Source: Dyella sp. OK004 (GTDB lineage: Bacteria > Pseudomonadota > Gammaproteobacteria > Xanthomonadales > Rhodanobacteraceae). Taken from it: a stretch of DNA of 64,000 bases. The stretch is taken from NCBI RefSeq assembly GCF_900114495.1, contig NZ_FOZI01000003.1:310001-374000 (forward strand), in the 5' to 3' direction. Of this stretch, positions 1 through 8,353 are shown piece by piece; the stretch's first letter is position 1; each line of letters starts with the position of its first letter. The notes beneath the pieces were generated by a model. That model worked only from the letters and a program-made list of their open reading frames with translations, searched no databases and was not told the origin of the DNA. A program made the position numbers and the translations under genes.

Positions 1-105
1 TTCCTCGGCGGAGCTGAGGATGCGTTCCTTGGTCGAATGTGGCGCGCTGTGCAAGTGGGCGGTCCCCGGGTGGCTCGAACAGGAGTCAAACGATCGTTTG
101 AGCAT
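1..105 (-). CDS. TetR/AcrR-family transcriptional regulator, N-terminal fragment cut by the window edge
   Basis: Reading leftwards from an ATG at 105-103 gives an open frame to the window edge. Its last visible residues, STKERILSSAEE, are the classic opening of a TetR-family DNA-binding domain (helix 1 of the HTH). The ligand-binding part lies outside the window, so target and inducer cannot be told. The start is uncertain. The ATG at 105 has no clear Shine-Dalgarno and would add about 20 unusual residues, while a TTG at 54 would begin closer to the conserved region. Two copies of a palindrome, at 86-101 and 127-140, sit at and upstream of the start, as expected for an autoregulated TetR repressor. 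Family call from sequence pattern; regulation inferred. Confidence 0.7.
   Translation of the reverse strand, partial: MLKRSFDSCSSHPGTAHLHSAPHSTKERILSSAEE
86..101. promoter_or_regulatory. TetR-type palindromic operator, copy 1
   Basis: TCAAACGATCGTTTGA is a perfect 16-bp palindrome. It overlaps the presumed start region of the divergent TetR gene. A second copy sharing the 14-mer TCAAACGATCGTTT begins 41 bp away, about four helical turns, which suggests two dimers on one DNA face. Protein binding is inferred. Confidence 0.6.
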
Positions 106-126
106 ACGTGGGAGGAATCCCAAAGG

Positions 127-140
127 TCAAACGATCGTTT
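127..140. promoter_or_regulatory. TetR-type palindromic operator, copy 2
   Basis: TCAAACGATCGTTT repeats 14 bp of the palindrome at 86-101, with a central 12-bp perfect palindrome AAACGATCGTTT at 129-140. It lies between the TetR gene and ndk, so it could control the TetR gene alone or also affect ndk transcription. Confidence 0.55.
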
Positions 141-291
141 ACAACGCCCTGAGAGCCCGGCTTGCGTATCAGTTAGAATCTGTCAGACTTTCGTGAGCTA
201 AATCCGCGATTCTTTGCTGGATTTGGCCTAATTTGCTGGCTTGTTGCCAGGCCGCCCACTCAAATACCAGTTTTCCCGGAGCAGACATCAC

Positions 292-717
292 ATGGCGCTG
301 GAGCGCACCCTTTCCATCATCAAGCCCGACGCTGTTGCCAAGAACGTGATCGGCGAAATCTATGCTCGTTTCGAAAAGGCCGGCCTCAAGATTGTCGCCG
401 CCAAAATGAAGCAGTTGTCGCGCAAGGAAGCCGAGGGCTTCTACGCTGTGCATCGCGAGCGTCCGTTCTTCAACGCGCTGGTCGAGTTCATGATTTCTGG
501 TCCGGTGATGATCCAGGCGCTGGAAGGCGAGAACGCTGTACTCAAGCATCGCGATCTGATGGGTGCTACCAATCCGAAGGAAGCCGCGCCGGGCACCATC
601 CGCGCCGACTTTGCTGATTCCATCGATGCGAACGCTGTGCACGGTTCCGACGCTGCCGAAACGGCTGCGGTCGAGATCGCGTACTTCTTCGCCGCGACGG
701 AAGTTCTTTCACGGTAA
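292..717 (+). CDS. ndk: nucleoside diphosphate kinase
   Basis: Makes (d)NTPs from NDPs by transferring the gamma phosphate of ATP through a phosphohistidine; cytosolic, a key step in balancing nucleotide pools. The 141-residue length is exactly typical of bacterial Ndk. The start ATG at 292 gives the family N-terminus [15 protein letters not shown], so the longer open frame from 241 is rejected. The active-site His117 sits in the signature NAVHGSD at residues 114-120. It is the first gene of a + strand run of housekeeping genes. Two hairpins separate it from rlmN, so some transcripts may end after ndk. Confidence 0.97.
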   Translation: MALERTLSIIKPDAVAKNVIGEIYARFEKAGLKIVAAKMKQLSRKEAEGFYAVHRERPFFNALVEFMISGPVMIQALEGENAVLKHRDLMGATNPKEAAPGTIRADFADSIDANAVHGSDAAETAAVEIAYFFAATEVLSR

Positions 718-719
718 TT

Positions 720-743
720 TTTGCGCTCATCCGTGAGCGCAAA
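720..743. terminator. hairpin after ndk, possible weak terminator or attenuator
   Basis: A perfect 10-bp stem (TTTGCGCTCA at 720-729, TGAGCGCAAA at 734-743) with a TCCG loop follows the ndk stop. No T-run follows on the + strand. A second GC-rich hairpin (GCGGCCAT at 753-760, ATGGCCGC at 763-770) follows just before rlmN. Termination strength is doubtful. Confidence 0.4.
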
Positions 744-785
744 GATCACAAAGCGGCCATCCATGGCCGCACTGTTTAGAAGATC

Positions 786-1919
786 ATGAACCAGGCCACA
801 TCCACTTCAACTGAGAAGGTCAACCTGCTCGATTTCGATCGCCAGGGTCTGCGTGATTTCTTTACGCAGATCGGCGAGAAGCCTTATCGCGCCGAGCAGG
901 TGATGAAGTGGATCTACCATCACCTGGAAGACAACTTCGAAAACATGACGGACGTAGGCAAGGCGCTTCGGGCAAAGCTCGAAGCGTCCTGCTATATCGC
1001 TCCACCGAAAACAATGTTCGACAAGGCCGCGGCCGACGGCACGCACAAGTGGCTGCTCGGCATGGATGGCGGCAACGCTGTCGAAGCGGTGTACATCCCC
1101 GAGCCAACCCGCGGCACGCTGTGCGTGTCCTCGCAGGTGGGATGTGGCCTGAACTGCCAGTTCTGCTCCACCGCGACGCAGGGCTTCAACCGCAATCTGT
1201 CCACGGCCGAAGTGATCGGCCAGATGTGGGTGGCGGCCAAATATCTCGGCAACGTCACGCATCAAAATCGCCGCATCACCAACGTGGTGATGATGGGTAT
1301 GGGCGAGCCGCTGCTGAACTTCGACAACGTCACCAAGGCGATGAGCCTGATGCGCGACGACCTGGGCTTCGGCCTGGCTGCCAAGCGCGTCACGCTGTCC
1401 ACCGCCGGCCTGGTGCCGATGATCGACAAGCTGTCGGAAACCATCGATGTATCGCTCGCGGTGTCGCTGCACGCAGCGAACGACGAGCTGCGCACCGAAC
1501 TGGTGCCGCTCAACAAGCGTTACCCGATTGCCGAACTCATGGCCTCCTGCCAGCGTTGGCTGGCACGCAAGCCGCGCACGTCGATCACTTTCGAATACAC
1601 CTTGATGAAGGGCGTCAACGACCAGCCCGAGCATGCCCGTCAGCTGATCAAGCTGATGCGTCGCATGCCCAACTGCAAGGTCAATCTGATTCCCTTCAAC
1701 CCATTCCCCGGCACGCGCTTCGAGCGCTCCGACGCCGACACCATTCGCGCTTTCCAGACCCAGCTGCTCAACGCAAGCGTGTTGACCATGTTGCGCCGCA
1801 CCCGCGGCGACGACATTGATGCGGCCTGCGGCCAGTTGAAGGGGCAGGTGCTGGATCGCACGCGTCGCCAGGCCGAATTTCGCAAACGTCTGGACGAAGG
1901 TGCGAGTCATGCGGCTTGA
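786..1919 (+). CDS. rlmN: dual-specificity rRNA/tRNA adenine-C2 methyltransferase RlmN
   Basis: Radical-SAM enzyme that methylates C2 of A2503 in 23S rRNA and of A37 in several tRNAs. The 377-residue length is normal. The [4Fe-4S]-binding CX3CX2C motif is Cys120, Cys124 and Cys127 in CGLNCQFC. The two cysteines used in the ping-pong methyl transfer correspond to Cys113 (TLCVSSQ) and Cys348 (DAACGQL). The GMGEP motif near residue 171 helps bind SAM. Its 3' end overlaps the start of pilF by 11 bp, so the two are translationally close, in the usual gammaproteobacterial order. Confidence 0.97.
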   Translation: MNQATSTSTEKVNLLDFDRQGLRDFFTQIGEKPYRAEQVMKWIYHHLEDNFENMTDVGKALRAKLEASCYIAPPKTMFDKAAADGTHKWLLGMDGGNAVEAVYIPEPTRGTLCVSSQVGCGLNCQFCSTATQGFNRNLSTAEVIGQMWVAAKYLGNVTHQNRRITNVVMMGMGEPLLNFDNVTKAMSLMRDDLGFGLAAKRVTLSTAGLVPMIDKLSETIDVSLAVSLHAANDELRTELVPLNKRYPIAELMASCQRWLARKPRTSITFEYTLMKGVNDQPEHARQLIKLMRRMPNCKVNLIPFNPFPGTRFERSDADTIRAFQTQLLNASVLTMLRRTRGDDIDAACGQLKGQVLDRTRRQAEFRKRLDEGASHAA

Positions 1920-2688
1920 ACGGATGCTATTGGCGGGCTTTCTTGCCGCATCGTTGGCTGCATGTACGACCACGGGTGGTACGGACAACCCGTTGCCACG
2001 CGCCAGCAAGAGCGATACCGCTCTTGAGGGAGCCCGCGTGCACACCGAGCTGGCGCAGACCTATATGCAGAACGGCGATCTGCAGGGCGCGCTGACCAAG
2101 CTCAATAAAGCGCTGCAGTTCGACCCTAACTATGCCCCGGCGCATACCGTGATCGCGGTGCTGTACGAGCGCATCAACAATCTGCCGGAAGCCGAGCAGC
2201 ACTATCGCAAGGCGGTTGCCCTGGAGCCCTCCAAAGGCGACGCCAACAACAATCTCGGCGCCTTCCTGTGCAAAACGGGCAGGGCGAGCGAAGCGGCGGC
2301 GTACTTCCAGAAGGCGGTGGCCGATCCGTTCTATCAGACCCCGGCACTGGCCTGGACCAATGCCGGGCGCTGTCTGCTCGGTAATGGCGACAATGCGGGT
2401 GCCGAGGATGATTTCCGCAAGGCGCTCACAATCGATCCGCAAAACATGGACGCGCTGTATCAGCTCGCCAATGTGTTGTATCTGCAGAACGATGCCTTCC
2501 GTGCGCGCGCTTTCATCCAGCGCTATGACGCTCTGGGGCAGCCCTCTCCTGCCGGGCTCAAGCTCGGCCACGACATTGAATCCCGTCTGGGCAACAAGGA
2601 TGCTGCCCTCACCTATAGCAGGCGATTGCAAAGCCAGTTCCCGGACTCGGATCAGGCCCGCGCCATCGACTCATCCGCAAGCCAATGA
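1909..2688 (+). CDS. pilF: type IV pilus biogenesis lipoprotein PilF (pilotin)
   Basis: Outer-membrane lipoprotein that helps place and assemble the PilQ secretin of type IV pili. It has a lipoprotein signal with lipobox LAAC (lipidated Cys19), followed by about six tetratricopeptide repeats over residues 42-240. The start ATG at 1909 is chosen because GAAGG at about 1896-1900 gives a well-spaced ribosome site; the in-frame GTG at 1900 would lie on that site. It overlaps the end of rlmN by 11 bp and the start of rodZ by 4 bp (ATGA). The name rests on TPR lipoprotein architecture plus conserved position between rlmN and rodZ. Confidence 0.9.
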   Translation: MRLERMLLAGFLAASLAACTTTGGTDNPLPRASKSDTALEGARVHTELAQTYMQNGDLQGALTKLNKALQFDPNYAPAHTVIAVLYERINNLPEAEQHYRKAVALEPSKGDANNNLGAFLCKTGRASEAAAYFQKAVADPFYQTPALAWTNAGRCLLGNGDNAGAEDDFRKALTIDPQNMDALYQLANVLYLQNDAFRARAFIQRYDALGQPSPAGLKLGHDIESRLGNKDAALTYSRRLQSQFPDSDQARAIDSSASQ

Positions 2689-3686
2689 CATCCAAGCAGT
2701 CACAACCTACCGGCCACGATGCCGGAGAAATTGATCTGTTCGATGCGAGCGCCGCAAGCGCAGGTAACGTAACCTCGTTACCGGAGAATTTTGGTGCGCG
2801 TCTGCGCGCCGCGCGCGAGGCACGTGGCCTGGACATCGAGAGTTGCGGCCAGGCGCTGCGTCTTCCGGTGCGCGTGCTGCGCCAGCTCGAGAGCGGCGAC
2901 TATGCAGGCATCGACTACCAGGTTTACCTGGCCGGTTACCTCGCCAAGTACGGTCGCCATGTTGGTGTCGACGAAGCGGCGATCCAGGCCGAGGTGGGGC
3001 ACCTCAAGCCCTCGCAGCCGACCCTGGTTGCCACCGGCGGCATCTCGCACTCACGCTATCTGCTCGAGCGCTACGCACGCGCCGCGACCTATGTGGTGCT
3101 GACCGCTGCCATCGTGGTGCCGACCATCTGGTTGGGCGTGCGCGGCACGCTGGATCGCGATGTGAGCCACCTGGCCCCGCTGGATGCCGCGCCCGTGGCT
3201 CAGACCGAAACGGCTCCGGCCGTCGCCGGTAGTACGGGTGCGACCGCCCAGGCGCTGGCCGCCAATCCGTCGGCGCCGCCAGCCAAGCCAACCGTGTCCA
3301 CCGCCGATCAGGATCAGCAGCCGCTGCTGGCGTCGATGGCGCCGTTCCCGTCGCTGGGTAACAGCGACAACGCGCCGCCAAAGGACAACACCAAGCCGGA
3401 GTCGATCGGCGAAGGTGCGCACACCCTAGTGCTTAGCCTGCCCAGCGCCAGCTGGGTCGAAGTGACGACGCAGGACGGTTCCCGACTCGAATACGGCCTG
3501 CTTCAGGCTGGTATCAGCAAGACCTACCGCAGCGACAAGCCGCTGGTGGTGCGCATTGGCAATGCCGCTGGGGCGCAAGTCATGCTGGACGGCCAGCCGA
3601 TCGCTCTCGACGGCTTCCGCCGAGCCAACGTGGCGCATTTCAAGGTGGAATTGCGCGACGGCAAGGCCACGCCGGCTGGCGTGTGA
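2685..3686 (+). CDS. rodZ: cytoskeleton/cell-shape protein RodZ
   Basis: Inner-membrane protein that links the MreB cytoskeleton to cell-wall synthesis. It has an N-terminal Cro/Xre-like helix-turn-helix at residues 36-100 that serves as an MreB-binding domain, one transmembrane helix at about 132-152, an Ala/Pro-rich periplasmic linker, and a C-terminal beta domain (DUF4115) at about 247-325. The single-span HTH-TM-periplasmic layout and the place after pilF are diagnostic. The start overlaps the pilF stop (ATGA). In many gammaproteobacteria ispG and hisS follow; here a hairpin follows and then yfgM. Confidence 0.92.
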   Translation: MTSKQSQPTGHDAGEIDLFDASAASAGNVTSLPENFGARLRAAREARGLDIESCGQALRLPVRVLRQLESGDYAGIDYQVYLAGYLAKYGRHVGVDEAAIQAEVGHLKPSQPTLVATGGISHSRYLLERYARAATYVVLTAAIVVPTIWLGVRGTLDRDVSHLAPLDAAPVAQTETAPAVAGSTGATAQALAANPSAPPAKPTVSTADQDQQPLLASMAPFPSLGNSDNAPPKDNTKPESIGEGAHTLVLSLPSASWVEVTTQDGSRLEYGLLQAGISKTYRSDKPLVVRIGNAAGAQVMLDGQPIALDGFRRANVAHFKVELRDGKATPAGV

Positions 3687-3691
3687 TTCCC

Positions 3692-3715
3692 GCAGCCAGC
3701 CCTCAGGCTGGCTGC
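3692..3715. terminator. hairpin after rodZ
   Basis: Perfect 10-bp stem (GCAGCCAGCC at 3692-3701, GGCTGGCTGC at 3706-3715) with a CTCA loop, 5 bp after the rodZ stop. No strong T-tract follows, so termination may be partial. A second hairpin, GCCCGCA (3737-3743) with TGCGGGC (3751-3757), lies further on. Confidence 0.5.
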
Positions 3716-3836
3716 AATCGGTTATGCTTGTCCTTTGCCCGCATCTAGTGTGCGGGCGAGCGGGCTTGCCCCATATTTGCGACGGAACGGCCGGGTCGAA
3801 CCTCGGCGAGCATCGTTCCCCCTGAAGGGTAATTGC

Positions 3837-4487
3837 ATGGCATTTGAAGCGTACGACGACTACGAACAAAGTGAACGCGTACAGAAATGGCTGCGCCAGA
3901 ATGGCCTGTCCATCGTCGTCGGCGTTGCGATCGGCCTGGTCGGCATCTTTGGCTGGCAGCAGTGGAACCAGCATAAGGCCAACCATCAGGGCGACGCTTC
4001 GCAGCTTTACCTGCAGATCCAGAATGCCGCGGCTAGTGGCAAGACGGATACCGCCGAAGCGCTGACCGAAGCGCTGCTCAAAGATTACGCCGACACGCCG
4101 TACGCCGTGTTCGCCGCCGGTGACCGCGCAGTGCGTCAGGTCAACGACAAGCAGTTGGACAAGGCGCTGGTGTCGCTGAACTGGGCCGAGAGCCACGCCT
4201 CCGCGAGTGAGCTGAAGTCGCTCGTGCAGCTGCGCATTGCGCAGGTGCAGCTGGCGCAGGACAAGGCTGCCGAAGCCATCGCAACACTCGATCGCATGGG
4301 TCCCAAGAGTTATGTGGGGCTTAGCCAGGAACTACGCGGCGACGCACAGGTCAAGCTTGGTCACCCGGATGACGCGCGCAAGGCCTATGAGGCCGCCAAG
4401 GCCGCACTGGGCGAGGGTGCGCCGCAAAGCGGCGCCTTGCAGTTGAAACTCGACAATCTGGCCGTGGCCGGGAAGCAGGGTGCATGA
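3837..4487 (+). CDS. yfgM: YfgM-family SecYEG-associated TPR membrane protein
   Basis: Ancillary subunit of the Sec translocon that in E. coli works with PpiD at the periplasmic exit of SecYEG. The 216-residue protein has a short cytosolic N-terminus (MAFEAYDDYEQSERVQ), one transmembrane helix at about 24-41, and a helical TPR-like periplasmic domain (TPR_21 type). The ATG at 3837 is chosen because GAAGGG at 3824-3829 precedes it and it gives the conserved N-terminus. The longer upstream frame would run through the two hairpins. Its last 4 bp overlap the bamB start, indicating coupled translation. Confidence 0.9.
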   Translation: MAFEAYDDYEQSERVQKWLRQNGLSIVVGVAIGLVGIFGWQQWNQHKANHQGDASQLYLQIQNAAASGKTDTAEALTEALLKDYADTPYAVFAAGDRAVRQVNDKQLDKALVSLNWAESHASASELKSLVQLRIAQVQLAQDKAAEAIATLDRMGPKSYVGLSQELRGDAQVKLGHPDDARKAYEAAKAALGEGAPQSGALQLKLDNLAVAGKQGA

Positions 4488-5710
4488 AAGCTGGGTTTAT
4501 GAAGCGTGGAATGATGAAGCGGGCCATGTTGCTCGCGCTGACGTCGGTAGTTGCACTGGCCGGCTGCCATTCGTTCAAGAAAGAAAACGTCCAGCCGCCG
4601 ACGCCGCTCGACAAGAATTTCAAGCCCACCGCGCAGGTCAGCCGCCTGTGGACCAACAGCGTTGGTGACGGTGCCGGTGAAAGTGGTGTGCGTTTGCGTC
4701 CGGCCTTCGCCGACGGCGTGATCTACGCCGCCAGCACGGACGGCAAGATCGCCGCGATGGACGCCACCAGCGGCAAGACCCTGTGGTCCAAGAGTTCCAG
4801 CACCAAGGGCTGGTTCGGCTGGGGCGACAAGAAGCGTAAAGACGCCTTCTATGCAGGCGGTCCGGTCGCGTCCGGTGACCTGTTGGTGATCGGCACGCTC
4901 GATGGCCACGTCTACGGCATCAACGCGAAGGACGGTTCGCCCCGTTGGGAAGCGACCGTCAGTTCGGAAGTGCTGTCTTCGCCGGCCATCGTCAACAACC
5001 TTGTGGTCGCGCGTACGGCCGATGGCCGCCTGTACGGCCTCGACAGCACCACCGGCGAGCGTCGCTGGGCCTACGACCAGGGCAGCGTGCCTCTGCTCAG
5101 CCTGCGTGGCAATGGCCCGCTGCTGGTCGCCAATGGCGTGATTTTCTTCGGCAGCGACAACGGCAAGCTGGTCGCGCTGCGTCTGGACAACGGCGAGAAG
5201 CTGTGGGAACAAAATCTCGCGAGCGGTGAAGGCCGCACCGAGATCGATCGCCTGAACGACGCCGACGGCGGCATCCTGCTCGACGGCAGCACGCTGTACG
5301 GCGCTGCCTACCACGGCTCGCTTGCCGCGGTGGATGGTCCCAGCGGCCGTCCGTTGTGGGCGCGTCCGTTCTCCACCTTCACCTCGCTGGACATCAGCGG
5401 CAACGCGGTCTTTGGCGTCAATGACCAGTCCCAGGTCTGGGCCTTTGACAAGAGCGGCGGTGCCGACATGTGGAAGAGCGATGCGCTGAAGTACCGCTGG
5501 CTCACTGGCCCGGCGGTACAGAGCAACTACATCGTGGTCGCCGACATGGAAGGCTACGTGCACTGGCTGCAGGGCAGCGACGGCGCCATTGCGGCGCGTG
5601 AGCGCCTGTCCAAGAAGGCGATCCGCGCCCAGCCGTTGGTGGTTGGCGACACTGTGTATGTCGAAGACGTGAAGGGCCGTATCGGCGCCTATCGTCTCGG
5701 CACGCACTGA
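4484..5710 (+). CDS. bamB: outer-membrane protein assembly factor BamB
   Basis: Lipoprotein of the BAM complex that supports insertion of beta-barrel proteins into the outer membrane. It has a signal peptide with lipobox LAGC (lipidated Cys28), followed by an eight-bladed PQQ-type beta-propeller; blade repeats are visible as DGxxYAxxxxxGxxxW-like segments across residues 70-400. The first ATG (4484) overlaps the yfgM stop; other ATGs at codons 6, 10, 11 and 15 make the exact start uncertain without affecting the lipobox. Gene order yfgM-bamB-der supports the call. Confidence 0.95.
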   Translation: MKAGFMKRGMMKRAMLLALTSVVALAGCHSFKKENVQPPTPLDKNFKPTAQVSRLWTNSVGDGAGESGVRLRPAFADGVIYAASTDGKIAAMDATSGKTLWSKSSSTKGWFGWGDKKRKDAFYAGGPVASGDLLVIGTLDGHVYGINAKDGSPRWEATVSSEVLSSPAIVNNLVVARTADGRLYGLDSTTGERRWAYDQGSVPLLSLRGNGPLLVANGVIFFGSDNGKLVALRLDNGEKLWEQNLASGEGRTEIDRLNDADGGILLDGSTLYGAAYHGSLAAVDGPSGRPLWARPFSTFTSLDISGNAVFGVNDQSQVWAFDKSGGADMWKSDALKYRWLTGPAVQSNYIVVADMEGYVHWLQGSDGAIAARERLSKKAIRAQPLVVGDTVYVEDVKGRIGAYRLGTH

Positions 5711-5732
5711 TCGCAAGGAATTATGAGCTGTC

Positions 5733-7133
5733 ATGCTGCCCGTCGTCGCTCTGGTCGGTCGCCCCAACGTCGGTAAATCGACCCTGTTCAACGCGCTGAC
5801 GCGCAGCCGTGACGCCCTGGTGGCTGACATGCCGGGCGTCACTCGCGACCGCCACTACGGCGTATGCCGTACTGGCACACAACCGTTTGTGGTGGTCGAC
5901 ACCGGAGGTCTCTCCGGTGTCGATAACGGCCTGGATGCGCTCACCGCGCAACAGGTGCGTTTTGCCATCGAAGAGGCCCAGGTGCTGGTGTTCGTGGTCG
6001 ATGCGCGTGATGGCCTGCTGCCGCAGGACCGCGCCATCCTTGACGAGCTGCGCCGCAGCGGCAAGCCGATCATCGCCGCGGTCAACAAAACCGACGGCCT
6101 CGATGAGCAGAACGCGCTTGCCGAGTTCTCGGCTTTCGGCCTCGCTTCCACCTTGCCTCTGTCTGCTGCACACAACCGTGGCACTGAGGAGCTGATTGCG
6201 GCGGTATTGCCCCTATTGCCGGAAGACGCTCACGAAGAGTTGTCGCCGGAAGAGGCTGGCAGCATTCGCGTAGCCATCGTCGGCCGCCCGAACGCAGGCA
6301 AGTCCACGCTGATCAATCGCCTGCTGGGTGAAGACCGTTTGATCGTGTCCGAGGTCGCCGGCACCACTCGCGATCCCATCCGCGTTCCGCTGGAACGCGA
6401 TGGCAAGCGCTACACCCTGATCGACACCGCTGGCGTACGCCGCAAGGCGCGCGTCGAAGAAGCGGTCGAGAAATTCAGCGTCATCAAGACGCTGCAGTCG
6501 ATGGCTGCGGCCCAGGTGGTCGTGGTAATGATCGATGCCCGCGAGAACCTCGCCGACCAGGATCTGACCCTGATTGGCCACGCCGTGGAAGAGGGTCGTG
6601 CGCTGGTCATCGCCGTCAATAAATGGGACGGCATGGATGCATACCAGCGCGAGCAATGCCAGCGCGCACTCGAGCGTCGACTGCAGTTCGTCGACTGGGC
6701 CAAGAATGTTTTCATTTCGGCGTTGCACGGTTCCGGCCTGCGCGAACTGATGCGCGCTGTAGTGCGCGCGCATGCGGCAGCCACCAAGGAACTGAGCTCG
6801 TCCGAGCTGACCAAGACGCTGGAACGCGCCTACGAGGGCTACCAGCCCCCGCTGGTGCGCGGCCATGCGCCCAAGCTTCGCTTCGCCCATCCTGGTGGCA
6901 GCAATCCGCCGACCATCGTGATCCACGGTAGCCGCACCAAGCACATCGCACCGGCTTATCGGCGCTATCTGGAAAACTTCTTCCGCAAGCGCTTCCGTCT
7001 CGAAGGCACGCCCGTCCGCATCGATTTCCGCGATGGCGAGAACCCGTACGCCGGCAAGAAGAACGTGCTGACCGAAGGCCAGCTGCGCAAGCGCCAGCGC
7101 ATGGTCCGCGAGATGAAGAAGCGCAAGCGCTGA
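5733..7133 (+). CDS. der: ribosome biogenesis GTPase Der (EngA)
   Basis: Essential double GTPase needed for 50S subunit maturation. Two tandem G domains are visible. Domain 1 has a P-loop GRPNVGKS at 9-16 and NKTD at 118-121. Domain 2 has GRPNAGKS at 184-191, DTAG at 231-234 and NKWD at 296-299. A C-terminal KH-like RNA-binding domain ends in a basic tail (KKRKR). The 466-residue length is normal. It starts 22 bp after bamB and probably shares its transcript. Confidence 0.97.
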   Translation: MLPVVALVGRPNVGKSTLFNALTRSRDALVADMPGVTRDRHYGVCRTGTQPFVVVDTGGLSGVDNGLDALTAQQVRFAIEEAQVLVFVVDARDGLLPQDRAILDELRRSGKPIIAAVNKTDGLDEQNALAEFSAFGLASTLPLSAAHNRGTEELIAAVLPLLPEDAHEELSPEEAGSIRVAIVGRPNAGKSTLINRLLGEDRLIVSEVAGTTRDPIRVPLERDGKRYTLIDTAGVRRKARVEEAVEKFSVIKTLQSMAAAQVVVVMIDARENLADQDLTLIGHAVEEGRALVIAVNKWDGMDAYQREQCQRALERRLQFVDWAKNVFISALHGSGLRELMRAVVRAHAAATKELSSSELTKTLERAYEGYQPPLVRGHAPKLRFAHPGGSNPPTIVIHGSRTKHIAPAYRRYLENFFRKRFRLEGTPVRIDFRDGENPYAGKKNVLTEGQLRKRQRMVREMKKRKR

Positions 7134-7189
7134 TTCGCCGTTTCCGGCTGAGCCGGGCGTCCTGTCCCGGATCGTCCTAAACTCGCGCC

Positions 7190-8353
7190 ATGACTGAGTC
7201 ATTCAATCGCGAAAGCTGGCTCGCCGAGCTACGCCAGCGGGTGCCCGAGATCTCTCCGGTCGACGCTTTGAGCCGTCAGGCACAAGGTGCGTTGCTGATC
7301 GATGTGCGCGAAGACCACGAGCGCGCCGAAGGCACGCCGGCCGGTGCGCTGGGTTTGTCGCGCGGCTTCCTGGAGTTGCGCATTGAACAGGTCGAGGCGG
7401 ATCGCGATCGCGCCATCCTGGCGCTGTGTGGCAGCGGTCAGCGTTCGTTGTTTGCTGCCGAGGCCCTGCAGCGCTTGGGCTACCGTCGGGTGGTTTCCGT
7501 TGCCGGAGGCTTCAACCGGTGGAAGGCCGAGGGCTTGCCGATAAGCACGGGCGCGTTGGATGCCGATGCCGCCGAGCGCTACTCGCGCCAGCTGCGCCTG
7601 CCCCAAGTAGGCGAGGCAGGGCAGGCGAAACTCGGCGCGGCGAAGATCGCCCTGCTTGGCGCCGGCGGCCTGGGTGCGCCAGCTGCGCTCTATCTCGCGG
7701 CAGCAGGCATCGGCCAACTCACTTTGATCGATGACGATCGGGTCGAGCGCTCCAACCTGCATCGCCAAGTAATCCATGCCGATGCCCGGGTAGGCATGGC
7801 CAAGACCGAATCCGCGCGTCTGACTCTGGCTGCTCTGAATCCGCGTGTTCGTATCGAAACACGAGAAGAACGCCTGCGCGCCGACAACGTTGAATATCTG
7901 CTGTCAGGGCACGACCTGGTGATCGATGGTGCCGACAACTTTCCCGCCCGCTATCTGGTTGCCGCCGCCACACAGCGTCTTGGGCTGCCCATGGTGTACG
8001 GCGCTGTAGAGCGCTTCACCGGCCAGGTCAGCGTATTCGACCCGCGCCGCGCCGATTCGCCGTGTTATCGCTGCCTGTTCCCCGAGCCGCCCTCGGCCGC
8101 TGAAGCACCGAACTGCAGCGAAGCCGGTGTGCTGGGTGTATTGCCAGGCCTGGTCGGCCTGCTGCAGGCGACGGAGGCCTTGAAGCTCATCCTTGATCTG
8201 GGTGCGCCTCTGGTTGGTCGCTTGCTACATGTCGACGCGCTGAGCATGCGCTTCCGCGAAGCCCGCCTGCCGCGCGATCCCGAGTGCCCTGGCTGCGGGC
8301 ACTCGGTGGCTTTTACGGGTTACGAGGATATCGCTCAGCTCTGCGCAACCTGA
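7190..8353 (+). CDS. moeB: rhodanese-ThiF/MoeB fusion, probable molybdopterin-synthase adenylyltransferase
   Basis: Probably adenylates and helps sulfurate the C-terminus of a small sulfur carrier such as MoaD (molybdenum cofactor) or ThiS. An N-terminal rhodanese domain (about 20-120) has the loop Cys80-GSGQR, so Cys80 can carry a persulfide. A ThiF/E1-like domain (about 128-385) has GAGGLG at 157-162, the ATP-binding DDDRVERSNLHRQ stretch, a catalytic-type Cys309 (CSEAG), and zinc ligands Cys292/Cys295 and Cys366/Cys369. Eukaryotic MOCS3 carries the same two domains in the opposite order. No Shine-Dalgarno is obvious, and a TAAACT -10-like box at 7178-7183 would start the mRNA at or near the ATG. 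MoaD versus ThiS as partner cannot be decided. Confidence 0.85.
   Translation: MTESFNRESWLAELRQRVPEISPVDALSRQAQGALLIDVREDHERAEGTPAGALGLSRGFLELRIEQVEADRDRAILALCGSGQRSLFAAEALQRLGYRRVVSVAGGFNRWKAEGLPISTGALDADAAERYSRQLRLPQVGEAGQAKLGAAKIALLGAGGLGAPAALYLAAAGIGQLTLIDDDRVERSNLHRQVIHADARVGMAKTESARLTLAALNPRVRIETREERLRADNVEYLLSGHDLVIDGADNFPARYLVAAATQRLGLPMVYGAVERFTGQVSVFDPRRADSPCYRCLFPEPPSAAEAPNCSEAGVLGVLPGLVGLLQATEALKLILDLGAPLVGRLLHVDALSMRFREARLPRDPECPGCGHSVAFTGYEDIAQLCAT

Noticed and set aside
241-291. Longer start for ndk
   Set aside because: It adds 17 non-conserved residues; the family N-terminus and length fit the ATG at 292.
807-2045. Long open frame on the minus strand opposite rlmN
   Set aside because: It mirrors the GC-rich codons of rlmN, has no family pattern or ribosome site, and conflicts with a clearly identified gene.
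4385-5842. 485-codon minus-strand frame across bamB
   Set aside because: Antisense shadow of bamB and the der start, with His/Arg/Gly-rich content and no recognisable domain.
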